From the NCBI GenBank assembly GCA_029262005.1, contig JAJDAG010000115.1:1-41568 (forward strand): DNA of 41,568 nucleotides. The letters run 5' to 3'. The notes beneath the pieces were generated by a model. That model ran no database searches. It was not told the origin of the DNA and was given only the letters and a program-made list of their open reading frames with translations. Shown piece by piece: positions 24,905 through 33,958 of the stretch. Position 1 is the stretch's first letter; every line of letters begins with the position of its first letter. The translations under genes and the position numbers were made by a program. The stretch is from Candidatus Zhuqueibacterota bacterium. Lineage in GTDB: Bacteria; Zhuqueibacterota; Zhuqueibacteria; Oceanimicrobiales; Oceanimicrobiaceae.

Positions 24905-26224
24905 GTGGACAGTAAAGAAATCAACATTAAAGAACCTAAAGGCAAGCTCGGCGTTTTATTGCCCGGTATGGGAGCAGTTGCAACGACTTTCGTGGCCGGT
25001 GTCATGGCAGTCAAGAAAGGGATCGCGAAGCCGGTTGGCTCGGTTACGCAAATAGGAACTATTCGGCTGGGCAAACGAACCGAGAATCGGTCACCGCTAA
25101 TAAAGGATTTTATAGCACTCGCCGGGCTGGAGGATCTGGTTTTTGGTGGCTGGGATATTTTTGAAGATAACTGCTACCAGGCTGCTAAAAAAGCGGGTGT
25201 TTTGGATAGATACATGCTTGAGCAAATTAAGCCGGAGTTGGAGAAAGTGAAACCCTGGACAGCAGTTTTCGACAAAAAGTATGTCAAAAAACTGGATGGT
25301 ACGCATATTAAGTCAGGCAATACCAAGATGGAACTGGTTGACCAGATCCGCCAGGATATTCAAAATTTCAAGAAAGAAAATAACCTTGATAGAATGGCCA
25401 TGGTCTGGTGCGGAAGTACCGAAATTTACATGGACCCAAGTGAAGACATTTTTAATGACCTCGATGCGTTTGAGAAGGCGATAAGAGAAAATCACCCCAG
25501 TATCGCACCGAGCATGCTTTACGCATATGCGGCTATTGCCGAGGGGGTCCCTTACGCCAATGGTGCACCGAACTTATCAGTCGATTTCCCGGCATTGGTT
25601 GAGTTTGCGAAGAAAAAAGGTGTGCCGATTATGGGCAAAGATTTCAAGACCGGGCAGACTTTGATGAAGACCATTCTCGCCCCGGGTTTGAAAGCACGTT
25701 ACCTCGGTTTGAACGGGTGGTTCTCTACCAATATTTTGGGTAACCGTGACGGTGAAGTTCTGGATGACCCGGAATCTTTCAAATCAAAAGAAGTGAGTAA
25801 ACTTGGCGTTTTGGAGCATATTCTGCAACCGACTGTCTACCCTGATCTGTATGGAGATATGTACCACAAAGTGCGTATCAATTACTACCCGCCACGCGGA
25901 GACAACAAGGAGGGTTGGGACAATATCGATATCTTCGGTTGGCTTGGCTATCCGATGCAGATCAAGATCGACTTCCTTTGCCGCGACAGTATTCTGGCAG
26001 CGCCTATCGTACTTGATTTGATCATTTTTATGGATCTGGCGGCCCGGTCTGGAATGAAAGGTATTCAGGAATGGCTCTCATTCTATTTCAAGAGTCCGCA
26101 GGCCGCAGAAGGCTTGTATCCTGAGCATGATATCTTTATCCAGCTTATGAAACTGAAGAATACCCTCCGCTACTTAAAAGGTGAAGAGTTGATTACGCAT
26201 CTGGGCCTGGAGTATTATGACTAA
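24905..26224 (+). CDS. ino1: Inositol-3-phosphate synthase
   Basis: A 439-residue NAD-dependent enzyme that isomerises glucose-6-phosphate to 1L-myo-inositol-1-phosphate, the entry step to inositol lipids and solutes. The N-terminal Rossmann loop reads LGVLLPGMGAVATTFVAG; further family blocks are IMGKDFKTGQTLMKT, GLNGWFSTNILGNRDG and KIDFLCRDSILAAPIVLDL. The length fits the bacterial type (shorter than the eukaryotic one). The start is GTG at 24905, preceded by GGAGGA (24895-24900). It lies 165 bases after the CDP-alcohol transferase and 64 bases before the MATE exporter. Together with the transferase it could form a phosphatidylinositol-phosphate route like that described in Bacteroides. 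Confidence 0.95.
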   Translation: MDSKEINIKEPKGKLGVLLPGMGAVATTFVAGVMAVKKGIAKPVGSVTQIGTIRLGKRTENRSPLIKDFIALAGLEDLVFGGWDIFEDNCYQAAKKAGVLDRYMLEQIKPELEKVKPWTAVFDKKYVKKLDGTHIKSGNTKMELVDQIRQDIQNFKKENNLDRMAMVWCGSTEIYMDPSEDIFNDLDAFEKAIRENHPSIAPSMLYAYAAIAEGVPYANGAPNLSVDFPALVEFAKKKGVPIMGKDFKTGQTLMKTILAPGLKARYLGLNGWFSTNILGNRDGEVLDDPESFKSKEVSKLGVLEHILQPTVYPDLYGDMYHKVRINYYPPRGDNKEGWDNIDIFGWLGYPMQIKIDFLCRDSILAAPIVLDLIIFMDLAARSGMKGIQEWLSFYFKSPQAAEGLYPEHDIFIQLMKLKNTLRYLKGEELITHLGLEYYD

Positions 26225-26288
26225 TCAGGTATAAGCGTCGGTCGATATAGTAAATGGAGTTGCAAAAAACTATTTAGGATAATGTCTT

Positions 26289-27626
26289 TTGGCCGACAAA
26301 TCTCCGCTCAAAACGGTTCTGAAAACATCGCTGCCAGCAGTGATAGACCTTTCGGCCTCGACGTTCATGTGGACGTTCGAGGCCATTCTTATTGGGAAGA
26401 TCAGTGCGGCTGCTTTCGGCGGCCATGGCATGGCTGTGCAAATTATCGTTGTGATTTTGACTTTACTGCTCACTTTTGTCGTGGGCAGTTCTATTATTAT
26501 CAATCGCTACCTCGGCGCAAATGACACCTGGGAAGCGAACCACATTATGAGTCAGGCGCTAATGCTGGGCATCTTTATGGCAATTGCCATTGCCTGTCTC
26601 TGGTACTATGGTGCAGACTTTATTTTTCTGCTCATTCGTGACCGTGGTTCAGGGGCGCGGCAAGCCGGTATTATTTATTTAAAAACCGTCGCTAAATTTG
26701 CACCGCTGGTTTTGACCAATTTTGTCGCTCTCGGCATTATCCGCGGGGCCGGCCAAACTGAGTCAGCCATGAAAATTAATCTGTCGATTGTGGCACTCAA
26801 CTTTGTTCTGGCTCCCATGTTGATTTTTGGTCTTTTCGGATTCCCTCGGCTGGAAGTACGTGGTGCGGCTATGGCCATGGGCGTGTCTCACTCTCTCGGT
26901 TTTGTTGCAACATTATTATTCTTACGCAGTCGAAAAAGCGAACTGTTCCTGTCATTCAGGGAAATTACAACGCCTAATCTGAAAACCTTCCGCCGACTTT
27001 TTAAGGCCGGAGTCCCAACAACTGTGGAACAACTCGTTTGGGCCCTTGGCCAACTTGTTGTTTCAAGTTACGCTGCGGTGTTAGGCGTGACCGTCCTTGC
27101 TGCGCATCAAATTTTTCTGCGTATTCAAGCTGTCTTGTCCATGTTTTATCTTGGGTTTAGCATTGGTGCAATGACCCTGGTTGGCAAAAATATTGGCGCG
27201 GATGACAGGCAGGGTGCAGTGCGGACAGCGCTGGCAGCAAATCGCATTGTTTTTATTTTCGCCTTCTTTGTGTTCATTAGTATGGCGATTTTCGCCCGAC
27301 CACTTGTGGCGATTTTTACCGCAGATGTCGATGTGATTCAGCTCGGTGCATCGGTTATTATTGTTTTTGCCCTTGTGCAGGTGCCAAAGGCATTGGACGG
27401 GGTGCTTATTGGCAATTTACGCGGCGTCGGGGATTTGAAGTGGCTGATGTGGGTTACCATCGCCAGTGTGGTTTTTTTGGAAGTGGGTTTGAACTGGCTA
27501 CTGGTTTTCGCCATGGATTATTCCCTTATGGCGCTTTGGCTTGTGCACTTGTGCGATGAGTCATTGCGGTCGCTTGTTAATTATCTTCGCTTTCAAGGCG
27601 GTAAGTGGAAAATGGGTGATGTGTAA
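26289..27626 (+). CDS. MATE-family efflux transporter
   Basis: A 445-residue polytopic protein with about twelve membrane spans in two homologous halves, as in MatE/NorM/DinF exporters driven by Na+ or H+. Characteristic parts: GKISAAAFGGHGMAVQI in the first half, IRGAGQTESAMKINL, RLFKAGVPTTVEQLVWALGQ opening the second half, and GVLIGNLRGVGDLKW near the end. Substrates range from cationic drugs to lipid-linked or small metabolites and cannot be read from the sequence. TTG start at 26289 with AGGA (26276-26279). Its 3' end overlaps the thymidylate kinase start by 8 bases, so the two are co-transcribed. Confidence 0.88.
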   Translation: MADKSPLKTVLKTSLPAVIDLSASTFMWTFEAILIGKISAAAFGGHGMAVQIIVVILTLLLTFVVGSSIIINRYLGANDTWEANHIMSQALMLGIFMAIAIACLWYYGADFIFLLIRDRGSGARQAGIIYLKTVAKFAPLVLTNFVALGIIRGAGQTESAMKINLSIVALNFVLAPMLIFGLFGFPRLEVRGAAMAMGVSHSLGFVATLLFLRSRKSELFLSFREITTPNLKTFRRLFKAGVPTTVEQLVWALGQLVVSSYAAVLGVTVLAAHQIFLRIQAVLSMFYLGFSIGAMTLVGKNIGADDRQGAVRTALAANRIVFIFAFFVFISMAIFARPLVAIFTADVDVIQLGASVIIVFALVQVPKALDGVLIGNLRGVGDLKWLMWVTIASVVFLEVGLNWLLVFAMDYSLMALWLVHLCDESLRSLVNYLRFQGGKWKMGDV

Positions 27627-28263
27627 ACAAGGCAAATTTATCTCATTTGAAGGTGTTGACCTTTCCGGTAAGTCGCTCCAGGCCAGACTTCTGCACGAGC
27701 GACTCTGCGCCAACGGTCTGCCTGCGGTGTTATTCCGCGAGCCCGGAAGTACGACCATATCCGAAAAAATTCGAGCTATTTTACTAGACAACAAAAATGA
27801 AGAACTGGTCAAGGAGGCCGAACTTCTGCTTTATTCAGCAGCACGCACTCAAATGGTCAGTGAGCAAATTGTCCCGAACCTTGAGAAGGGAAATGTTGTT
27901 ATTTGTGATCGTTTTTACGATTCATCCACAGCCTATCAAGGTTACGGCCGCCAAATTGATTTGGAATTTGTTGTCCAATTGAATACTTTTGTTACGCACG
28001 GGCGCAAGCCTGCGCTGACTTTTTTGATCGATGTTGAACCAGAAACTGCGTTTCTACGTAAGGAGGGCAGGCCGACGAGTCTGGACAGGCTGGAGAAGGA
28101 GGCGCTTTCGTTTCATCAGAGGGTTCGTGCGGGGTATCTGGAAATTGCTGAATCTGAGGCAGCAGCAGGAAGCAATCGTTACATCGTAATCGATGGAACG
28201 GCCACGATTGAAGCGATCCATAAGGAAGTTTATGAGCATGTAACGACCCGGTTACAGTTGTGA
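27619..28263 (+). CDS. tmk: Thymidylate kinase
   Basis: A 214-residue dTMP kinase, making dTDP from dTMP with ATP. The P-loop reads FEGVDLSGKS (the usual form is FEGIDGSGKST), followed by REPGSTTISEKIRAILL and the DRFYDSSTAYQGYGR block of the family. The lid and adenine region (DVEPETAFLRKEGR...DRLE) is conserved. I place the start at ATG 27619, since upstream in-frame codons lie wholly inside the MATE gene; GTG at 27616 is the alternative. It overlaps the MATE gene by 8 bases and is followed after 19 bases by the S41 protease, a pairing often seen in bacterial genomes. Confidence 0.93.
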   Translation: MCKQGKFISFEGVDLSGKSLQARLLHERLCANGLPAVLFREPGSTTISEKIRAILLDNKNEELVKEAELLLYSAARTQMVSEQIVPNLEKGNVVICDRFYDSSTAYQGYGRQIDLEFVVQLNTFVTHGRKPALTFLIDVEPETAFLRKEGRPTSLDRLEKEALSFHQRVRAGYLEIAESEAAAGSNRYIVIDGTATIEAIHKEVYEHVTTRLQL

Positions 28264-28282
28264 TTTTTTGTAGGAGGTTTAT

Positions 28283-30016
28283 ATGAGTTTCAAAGGCAAG
28301 CATCTTGCGTTGGTAGTTGTTTTTTCCGTGTCGCTGGTTTGCGTCAGTGGCTGGCTAACAGGATGGGTTTCTGCGTACAGCCCGGATTACTACCAGCAGG
28401 TTCAAAAGAATATCGAGATCTATGGACGCGTTTACCAGGAAATCTCAAAGAAATACGTTGAAGAGGTCGATCCTGCCAAATTTATGAAAGCGGGCATTGA
28501 CGGCATGTTGGGTGCACTTGACCCTTACACGGTGCTGGTGGAAAAGGAGGACAACCAGGAGTTGCAGATTATGTCCTCAGGGAAATATGGTGGCCTGGGT
28601 ATGCGCATTGGCCTGCGCGACGACCTGCCAACCGTTGTCGAGCCGCCCTTTGACGGCACCCCTTCAATGAAAGCCGGACTCCGTGAAGGCGATAAAATTA
28701 TTGCTGTTGGTGAGGAAAAAACCAGGGGCATGACCATTTCCAAGGTCGCAAGTCTCTTGCGTGGCGAAATCGGCAGTGAAGTTTATCTGAAAGTCGAACG
28801 GGAAGGCGAAGCATCGACCATTGATTTTCGGCTAATTCGCGCTGAGATCGTCGTAACCGATGTCGTCTATTCCGGTTTTGTGCAGGATGGGATCGGCTTG
28901 ATTCGCTTGAGCCACTTTTCAAGAAATGCCGGCAAAGATATTGAGCGGGCCATCCGTGAATTACGCAAAGATAATCTACAGGCCTTGATTTTTGATTTGC
29001 GTTCAAATCCCGGCGGTTTGCTTGATGCGGCTGTTAGCGTCAGTGAGAACTTTCTGGATAAGGGAAAGCTCATTGTGTCAACGGAAGGGCGTGCCAGCGG
29101 GTCTGTACAAAGATATATTGCAGAAAGAAACCCGGTGCTTGAAGACCTGCCGTTGGCCGTTCTGGTAAATGGTTTGAGTGCCTCGGCCTCGGAGATCGTT
29201 GCAGGCGCGGTGCAGGATCACGATCGGGGTGTCATTGTCGGTACGCGTACGTTTGGTAAAGGGCTGGTGCAAACCGTCATTCCCATCACAGGTGAGGCCG
29301 CCCTCAAGATTACGACGGCGAAATATCTGGTTCCCAGCGGACGTTCAATTCAGGATCCGCGCCGGTTTTTGGCTAAGCCGGATGAAATTCTTTATCATTC
29401 GGGCGAGAAGATGCCAGCCGGCACCGAGTCATTAGAAAAAACAGAAAAGGAAGATGAAGACCTGGAAAATGGTAAGCCGTATCAAACTGAAAATGGGCGA
29501 GCCGTTTACGGGGGCCACGGTATAACCCCTGATGTGGAAATTGAACTCGACAGCCTGTCCTCGTTAGAGATTGAGCTTTTACGAAAAACCATGCCGTTTC
29601 ATTTCGGCGTTATCTATGCCGCGCAGCACCCGGAGTTACTAAAGGGTTTTGAAGTCAGCGATGACATGTTAACCGAATTCCAAAGCTTTTTGCAGGAAAA
29701 GAATTTCACCTATCAAACTGAAGCAGAGGCTGCAATTTCCAGGCTGGAAAAAGTTGCTGAAAAAGATGTTGCCCTGGCTTCGGTTTCTTCTTCAATCGAA
29801 GAGATTCGAGCGGTTGTTCTTGCTCAAAAGGTGCAGGAAATGAAGAAAAGCGAAGAGTTTATCCGCGAAGAACTGCAAAAGGAGATCGTGGCAAAACTCT
29901 GGGGAGCAAAGGCCGAAGTAGAGGCCGGGTTTGAAAATGATCCTGCTGTACAAAAGACGATTGAAATTTTATCGGATATGAAAAAATATCAGAAGATTTT
30001 AGATTTGAAAAAATAA
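28283..30016 (+). CDS. S41-family C-terminal processing peptidase (CtpA/Prc-like)
   Basis: A 577-residue secreted serine protease. Signal/anchor segment at about 7-27; PDZ domain about 95-180 (GLGMRIGLRDDLPTVVEP, GLREGDKIIAVG); protease core about 185-415 with LRSNPGGLLDAAV, nucleophile Ser301 in LSASASEIVAGA and general base Lys326 in TRTFGKGLVQ, a spacing of 25 as in E. coli Prc. The family trims or degrades periplasmic proteins from their C-terminal ends. A Glu/Lys-rich insert lies at about 375-395, and a helical, probably coiled-coil extension of about 140 residues follows the core. AGGAGG lies 5 bases before the ATG. It is last in the run; a strong terminator follows. Confidence 0.93.
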   Translation: MSFKGKHLALVVVFSVSLVCVSGWLTGWVSAYSPDYYQQVQKNIEIYGRVYQEISKKYVEEVDPAKFMKAGIDGMLGALDPYTVLVEKEDNQELQIMSSGKYGGLGMRIGLRDDLPTVVEPPFDGTPSMKAGLREGDKIIAVGEEKTRGMTISKVASLLRGEIGSEVYLKVEREGEASTIDFRLIRAEIVVTDVVYSGFVQDGIGLIRLSHFSRNAGKDIERAIRELRKDNLQALIFDLRSNPGGLLDAAVSVSENFLDKGKLIVSTEGRASGSVQRYIAERNPVLEDLPLAVLVNGLSASASEIVAGAVQDHDRGVIVGTRTFGKGLVQTVIPITGEAALKITTAKYLVPSGRSIQDPRRFLAKPDEILYHSGEKMPAGTESLEKTEKEDEDLENGKPYQTENGRAVYGGHGITPDVEIELDSLSSLEIELLRKTMPFHFGVIYAAQHPELLKGFEVSDDMLTEFQSFLQEKNFTYQTEAEAAISRLEKVAEKDVALASVSSSIEEIRAVVLAQKVQEMKKSEEFIREELQKEIVAKLWGAKAEVEAGFENDPAVQKTIEILSDMKKYQKILDLKK

Positions 30017-30169
30017 GTCGCTGCTACCAGGTGTGCGAAACGCGCTTGCGGTGCAATGAGTTGAATCGGGATTTATGCCATTCCACACAATTGAAGCGGC
30101 ACCCGGATAATAAAACAGACAGGTATTACCGGTACAACGGATTTACTCTGTCACAAAAAAACAGAATGC

Positions 30170-30209
30170 ACAGGCCAGGCAATACCAATTGCCTGGCCTG
30201 TCTTTTTTT
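30170..30209 (+). terminator. Strong intrinsic terminator of the ino1-to-protease run
   Basis: ACAGGCCAGGCAAT (30170-30183) pairs perfectly over 14 bp with ATTGCCTGGCCTGT (30188-30201), loop ACCA, followed by CTTTTTTT. It is one of the clearest terminators in the window. Confidence 0.95.
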
Positions 30210-30688
30210 CCGGCGGTAGCAGTAAACGGACGCACCTGTTGAGGGATGTCCTCTCAAGCCACACAAACATCAAACGGCGAAATGCTCAAGTTAAAACAGC
30301 ATTGCCGACGCGCGACCGAACCTTGCACCGCTTTGGGCTGGTTGTTTGGCGACGAATCGAAATGTGCAGCGGCAGGCAACATTTTTTGCAAATATCTACA
30401 CGAATTTTGTAAGTCCGGAACGCTGTTTTTCTGCGAAATTTTCTTTTGATTGTATTAAGACTTTGTTGTATCTTTTTAACAGTCACCTGAATTCCCACTC
30501 CTACCACTGACCTCAGGTTTTTCCGACTTTGCGAATATGCGCGGGAGGTGGCTTAATAGATTATCATTGACCCTTGTTTGAAAATGGGAGTGATTGGTGC
30601 TCCGCCCGTTTTGCAGTCTTGTCTGCTGTTTTACTCTTTTTACTTTTGCAATCATGATAATTTCACTAATAAGTTTAGGATACGGTAG
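30210..30688. other. Intergenic region after the terminator
   Basis: About 480 bases without a gene I can support; a 67-residue Cys-rich frame at 30246-30449 has no ribosome site or pattern and is probably chance. The right end is AT-rich and includes AGGA (30677-30680) serving the next gene. Confidence 0.45.
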
Positions 30689-31534
30689 ATGCAAAAAATG
30701 AAATTTCTATTATTTGTTCTTTACATGTTTGCTATACAATTTTTGTTTGGGTGTGCATCAAGTCATAAGACTGTTAGACTGGTCAATAATCCACCATGTT
30801 CAACAAAAATAGAGGCTGTGCTACATAGCGAAGGTCTTTGGTACAACAAATTTCCCGCTATCGTAGTTAATACACCTGATGGAGAGCGTACATACTTCGG
30901 CGAATTCGTCGGAATTGAAAAAAATGGTATTCGGTTCAATCCAAAGGGGCTTAGTATCTTTCAAGATTATCCTGAAAGGCTCTATTCTTACGATGAAATT
31001 GTTTGCGCTGTCAACGATGATGCTCAAGTGGTTTATGGTGGCCCGCCAAGCGCTTTAAGTATGGATATCCAATTGATACCGGAATCCGGAGGCAGGCCAA
31101 TTCAGTTTACTTTGCGTTCGAAAATAGCAACATCCATTTGCCTGGAACCAGGGCGATATCAAATAGCTGAAGTCCAGTTTTGGAACGGATACAAATATCG
31201 TGACGAATGTGTGTCAATGCCGCGAATAACAATAGATATTAAGCCGGATAAAGTAAATTATATTGGCGAGTTCTATCTTGATGACAGTTCGATTGTGGAA
31301 ACCGATACGGTTATCGAGTTGCCTTTTGAAGTCCAGTCGAATTTGGTCAAAAGAAGGGGATTCCCTGTTTTATTTGTGGGTAGAGGTGGGCTCTCCGGCG
31401 CTGGTGCAGCTGTCAGAGTGAATTATAGAGTTCGGGAATCTGGAACGCATGTTTTAGTAGTCAAGCCTGGAAACTTGGTGCAAGATAGTGAGCAAAACGA
31501 CAAAGTCCATACCCCTCTCAATGTGGGCTGGTAA
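30689..31534 (+). CDS. Lipoprotein of unknown function, first of a tandem pair
   Basis: A 281-residue lipoprotein: signal peptide ending in lipobox LFGC at about residue 22. Residues about 60-110 contain GEFVGIEKNGIRFNP followed by an ERLYSYDEI segment. The same pattern occurs in the next gene (GEIIRTEKNGVVFDP, ARLYLFTEI), so the two are diverged relatives over this domain. The middle (about 125-190) looks like a beta-sandwich that could bind a ligand; the end is beta-rich (HVLVVKPGNLV). I recognise no named family. AGGA lies 8 bases before the ATG. The pair is separated by about 220 bases and may be expressed from separate promoters. Confidence 0.65.
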   Translation: MQKMKFLLFVLYMFAIQFLFGCASSHKTVRLVNNPPCSTKIEAVLHSEGLWYNKFPAIVVNTPDGERTYFGEFVGIEKNGIRFNPKGLSIFQDYPERLYSYDEIVCAVNDDAQVVYGGPPSALSMDIQLIPESGGRPIQFTLRSKIATSICLEPGRYQIAEVQFWNGYKYRDECVSMPRITIDIKPDKVNYIGEFYLDDSSIVETDTVIELPFEVQSNLVKRRGFPVLFVGRGGLSGAGAAVRVNYRVRESGTHVLVVKPGNLVQDSEQNDKVHTPLNVGW

Positions 31535-31756
31535 ATGATTATCTATAGACAATATGGATGAACGTCTCCAATCCATTTTGCGGACACCCAAACTTTTGCC
31601 ATTAAGGCCAGGAAAAATAACGAGGGTGAAATCAGTGTTCAGTATTTTTTTTAAACTTCATGGATAATCAAATCCTTCGGGTGGTTTTATCATTTTTCGT
31701 CTCTTGTACCGATCTCAAAATTTCTTAAACATATATTTTCACGGAGACTTTCAATA

Positions 31757-32762
31757 ATGATTCGGACTTTTGTGTTGATAGTACTATTTGTGTTTTGTCT
31801 CAACGGTATGAATAATGTTTCTGCGCAATCTGCTGCTCCTGGAGAATCCGAGAAAACGACATGGAACGGCAAGAAAGCCAGGCTAACACTCAAGGAAGAC
31901 AGAGGCATTGGCATCCGGGGTGAAATAATTCGAACTGAAAAGAATGGTGTTGTATTTGATCCGGACCGCTCTAGTCCTTTTTACGACGCGTCTGCACGGT
32001 TGTATCTTTTTACCGAAATTGATAAGCTCGTTGGAAACGATGAAGAAACCCTATATCGTTCAGGAGAGGCCGTGCCGGAACATGTGCAAATTGAAGAGAC
32101 AAAAGACGAGCCCAAAAGTGCAAGTGATAGTAGTTTCATTCAATTAAATAGCGACAAAATTTTAAATGGAAATGTCGAGTTGAAATCTCCATTTCTTCGA
32201 AGTCGGTATCTACTATTTAACGAATCCACAAAATATGATATTAGTGCTGTAAAAGCCTTCCAAAATGAAGAAGGCTATTTCGTTAAAGTTAAATATGGAT
32301 TTTTCAAACAGGAAAAGCTAGCCAAGCGAGTTCAAAGGGGAAAAATTGATCTTTACTCAGTGTATGTGCACTCAGGCTCTGGGGTACCGATATTTACCAC
32401 AGGCCATTTGTCACTTGGGGTTAGCATTCCTGCAAAAGTTGATTATTTCTCAAAAAATGGGCAAGATGTCCAAAAGGCAAGCTACGGTAATTTAAAAAAG
32501 GCTCTTTTTGACAATCCTGAAAGTATGAAGTATCTGAATGCGCACCGTACGTTGCAGTTTGTTGCAATCGGCATGGTTGTAGCAGGTCTCACGACTATAA
32601 TCGTCAGTGTCGCGAATGTGGAAAAAGGCGGTCCAGCCACCGCCCGGTATTTTTATTGGTTTAGGCTTGGCAGTCGGCGGCTGGATTCCTCATTTTATGC
32701 GGCAGGATAAGATTCCAAAGGCTATTAGAGCCTATAATGCAATACAGTTGGGCACTCAATAG
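31757..32762 (+). pseudogene. Secreted/membrane protein, second of the tandem pair, with a single-base frameshift
   Basis: The frame from ATG 31757 encodes a signal peptide (to about NNVSAQ, residue 24), the shared EKNG/RLY domain (about 48-95), a 140-residue middle and a membrane span (VAIGMVVAGLTTIIVSVA). It then becomes nonsensical and stops at 32710. Shifting by one base after the A-run at 32622-32626 restores a coherent tail: PPPGIFIGLGLAVGGWIPHF, then KIPKAIRAYNA, ending with TAG at 32760-32762. Removing one A gives a 334-residue protein with two C-terminal spans. It may be a sequencing error, a recent mutation or, less likely, slippage during expression. It is related to the upstream lipoprotein; function unknown. 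Confidence 0.7.
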
Positions 32763-32830
32763 TATTTGCGATTCGGCTTTCGGATATCGCCAGGATGTTC
32801 TTCGCCCGCAGGAGAATCAAGCTCCAGTGT

Positions 32831-32975
32831 TCAGCCCGCCAGTACCCACAGCGCGGAATCGTTGGTTTCGGGATTGTATCTTCTGATATGCTCGGCGAGG
32901 ATTGGCCGTCTGTGTGCCGCGCCTTGCAAATAGTCCGTCAGAATGAAACGGTAAGTGCTCAGTAAATGCAGAGAA
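32831..32975 (-). pseudogene. Possible C-terminal gene remnant on the minus strand
   Basis: The minus strand between the tandem pair and the SGNH gene reads a sensible-looking peptide with TYRFILTDYLQG, RRPILAEHIRRYNPET and SALWVLAG before a TGA at 32831-32833. Upstream the frame runs into the SGNH gene, so no start remains. The composition looks like real protein, unlike most antisense frames here, but I cannot name a family. It may be a relic of a gene cut off by rearrangement. Confidence 0.25.
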
Positions 32976-32982
32976 GTCAATA

Positions 32983-33948
32983 ATGAAGAAAGCTTCGCTC
33001 TTTGTGGGGTATAATTTTTTTGTATTGGTAGCTTTGTTGTTCCTGGCGGAATTCGCAACCCGCGTGGTTAAGTCTGAAATCAGTATAAAAGGAACGACAA
33101 GGTCAATCATTGTTGACAATCTATACAATTCTACACACGGACTCCGAGCTCTGAGTTCAGGCACAACCAATGGCGCTGCAGTTTCAGTCGATCAATATAA
33201 TTTCAGAAAATCCAGCGCCAAAATTGACACATCCAAGGCGAGCTGGTTATTTATTGGAGATTCCGTGACCTTCGGCATGGGTATTGAGGACGACTCAACC
33301 TTTTCCGCAATCGTTCATTCGCAAGCAGACTCCCTGAATATTTTGAATCCATCTGCAAGCGGTAATAACATCAATAATTATTGGGATATTTTTAGATGTT
33401 TGGTTCTCGGGAATCGACATAATTTGAAAATCAGTCGCGTATCTCTCTTTTGGTGTTTGAACGATGTCTATACCAATGTGCCTGATTTTGCAATACCTGG
33501 TGGACAGGTTCGATATTTCTTTTCTGATTTCATTACATTCATACGAATTCATAGCAGACTCTATCATTTTGTTAAAACACTGGCATTTGACAGGCCCAAA
33601 AGCTACTTTCTATTTGACAATTCATTTTACGACATTGAAAATTCTGAATTTCAAAACGCCATCAAAACCATTCATCAAATAAACGAATCTTGCAGTGACC
33701 GGAAAATCGCCTTCGATATAGTTCTATTGCCTTATGAATACCAACTTAGGGAAGGAGATTTCACCGCACAGAATTTAATGCAGGAAACTCTCCGGAACAA
33801 AATCAATATTCAAGATCCGTTTCAAAGTAAGAGGAATAAGGTCTGCAACTCCAAGGCTTATTTTCTCTATGGGGACGGTATTCATTTTTCTAAATTTGCA
33901 CACAGCTATATTGCTGAATTCCTGATAGACTATTTCACCAAAGTATAA
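32983..33948 (+). CDS. SGNH/GDSL-type hydrolase, membrane-anchored or secreted
   Basis: A 321-residue protein. N-terminal hydrophobic segment (about 5-25) acting as anchor or signal. The four SGNH blocks are visible: FIGDSVTFG with nucleophile Ser94, a Gly in NPSASGNN, an Asn in WCLND, and DGIHFS with Asp298 and His301. The family hydrolyses esters, often acetyl groups on polysaccharides, or lipids. Its neighbour is a GH53 endo-galactanase lipoprotein on the same strand (about 150 bases on), so deacetylation of a galactan or of a surface glycan is a reasonable guess. Only a weak ribosome site precedes the ATG. Alternative role: modification of the cell's own exopolysaccharide, as with AlgX/AlgJ-like proteins. 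Confidence 0.75.
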   Translation: MKKASLFVGYNFFVLVALLFLAEFATRVVKSEISIKGTTRSIIVDNLYNSTHGLRALSSGTTNGAAVSVDQYNFRKSSAKIDTSKASWLFIGDSVTFGMGIEDDSTFSAIVHSQADSLNILNPSASGNNINNYWDIFRCLVLGNRHNLKISRVSLFWCLNDVYTNVPDFAIPGGQVRYFFSDFITFIRIHSRLYHFVKTLAFDRPKSYFLFDNSFYDIENSEFQNAIKTIHQINESCSDRKIAFDIVLLPYEYQLREGDFTAQNLMQETLRNKINIQDPFQSKRNKVCNSKAYFLYGDGIHFSKFAHSYIAEFLIDYFTKV

Positions 33949-33958
33949 GTGCCATACA

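Noticed and set aside
30246..30449. 67-residue Cys-rich frame after the strong terminator
   Set aside because: No ribosome site or promoter, and the cysteines are not arranged in a known metal-binding pattern.
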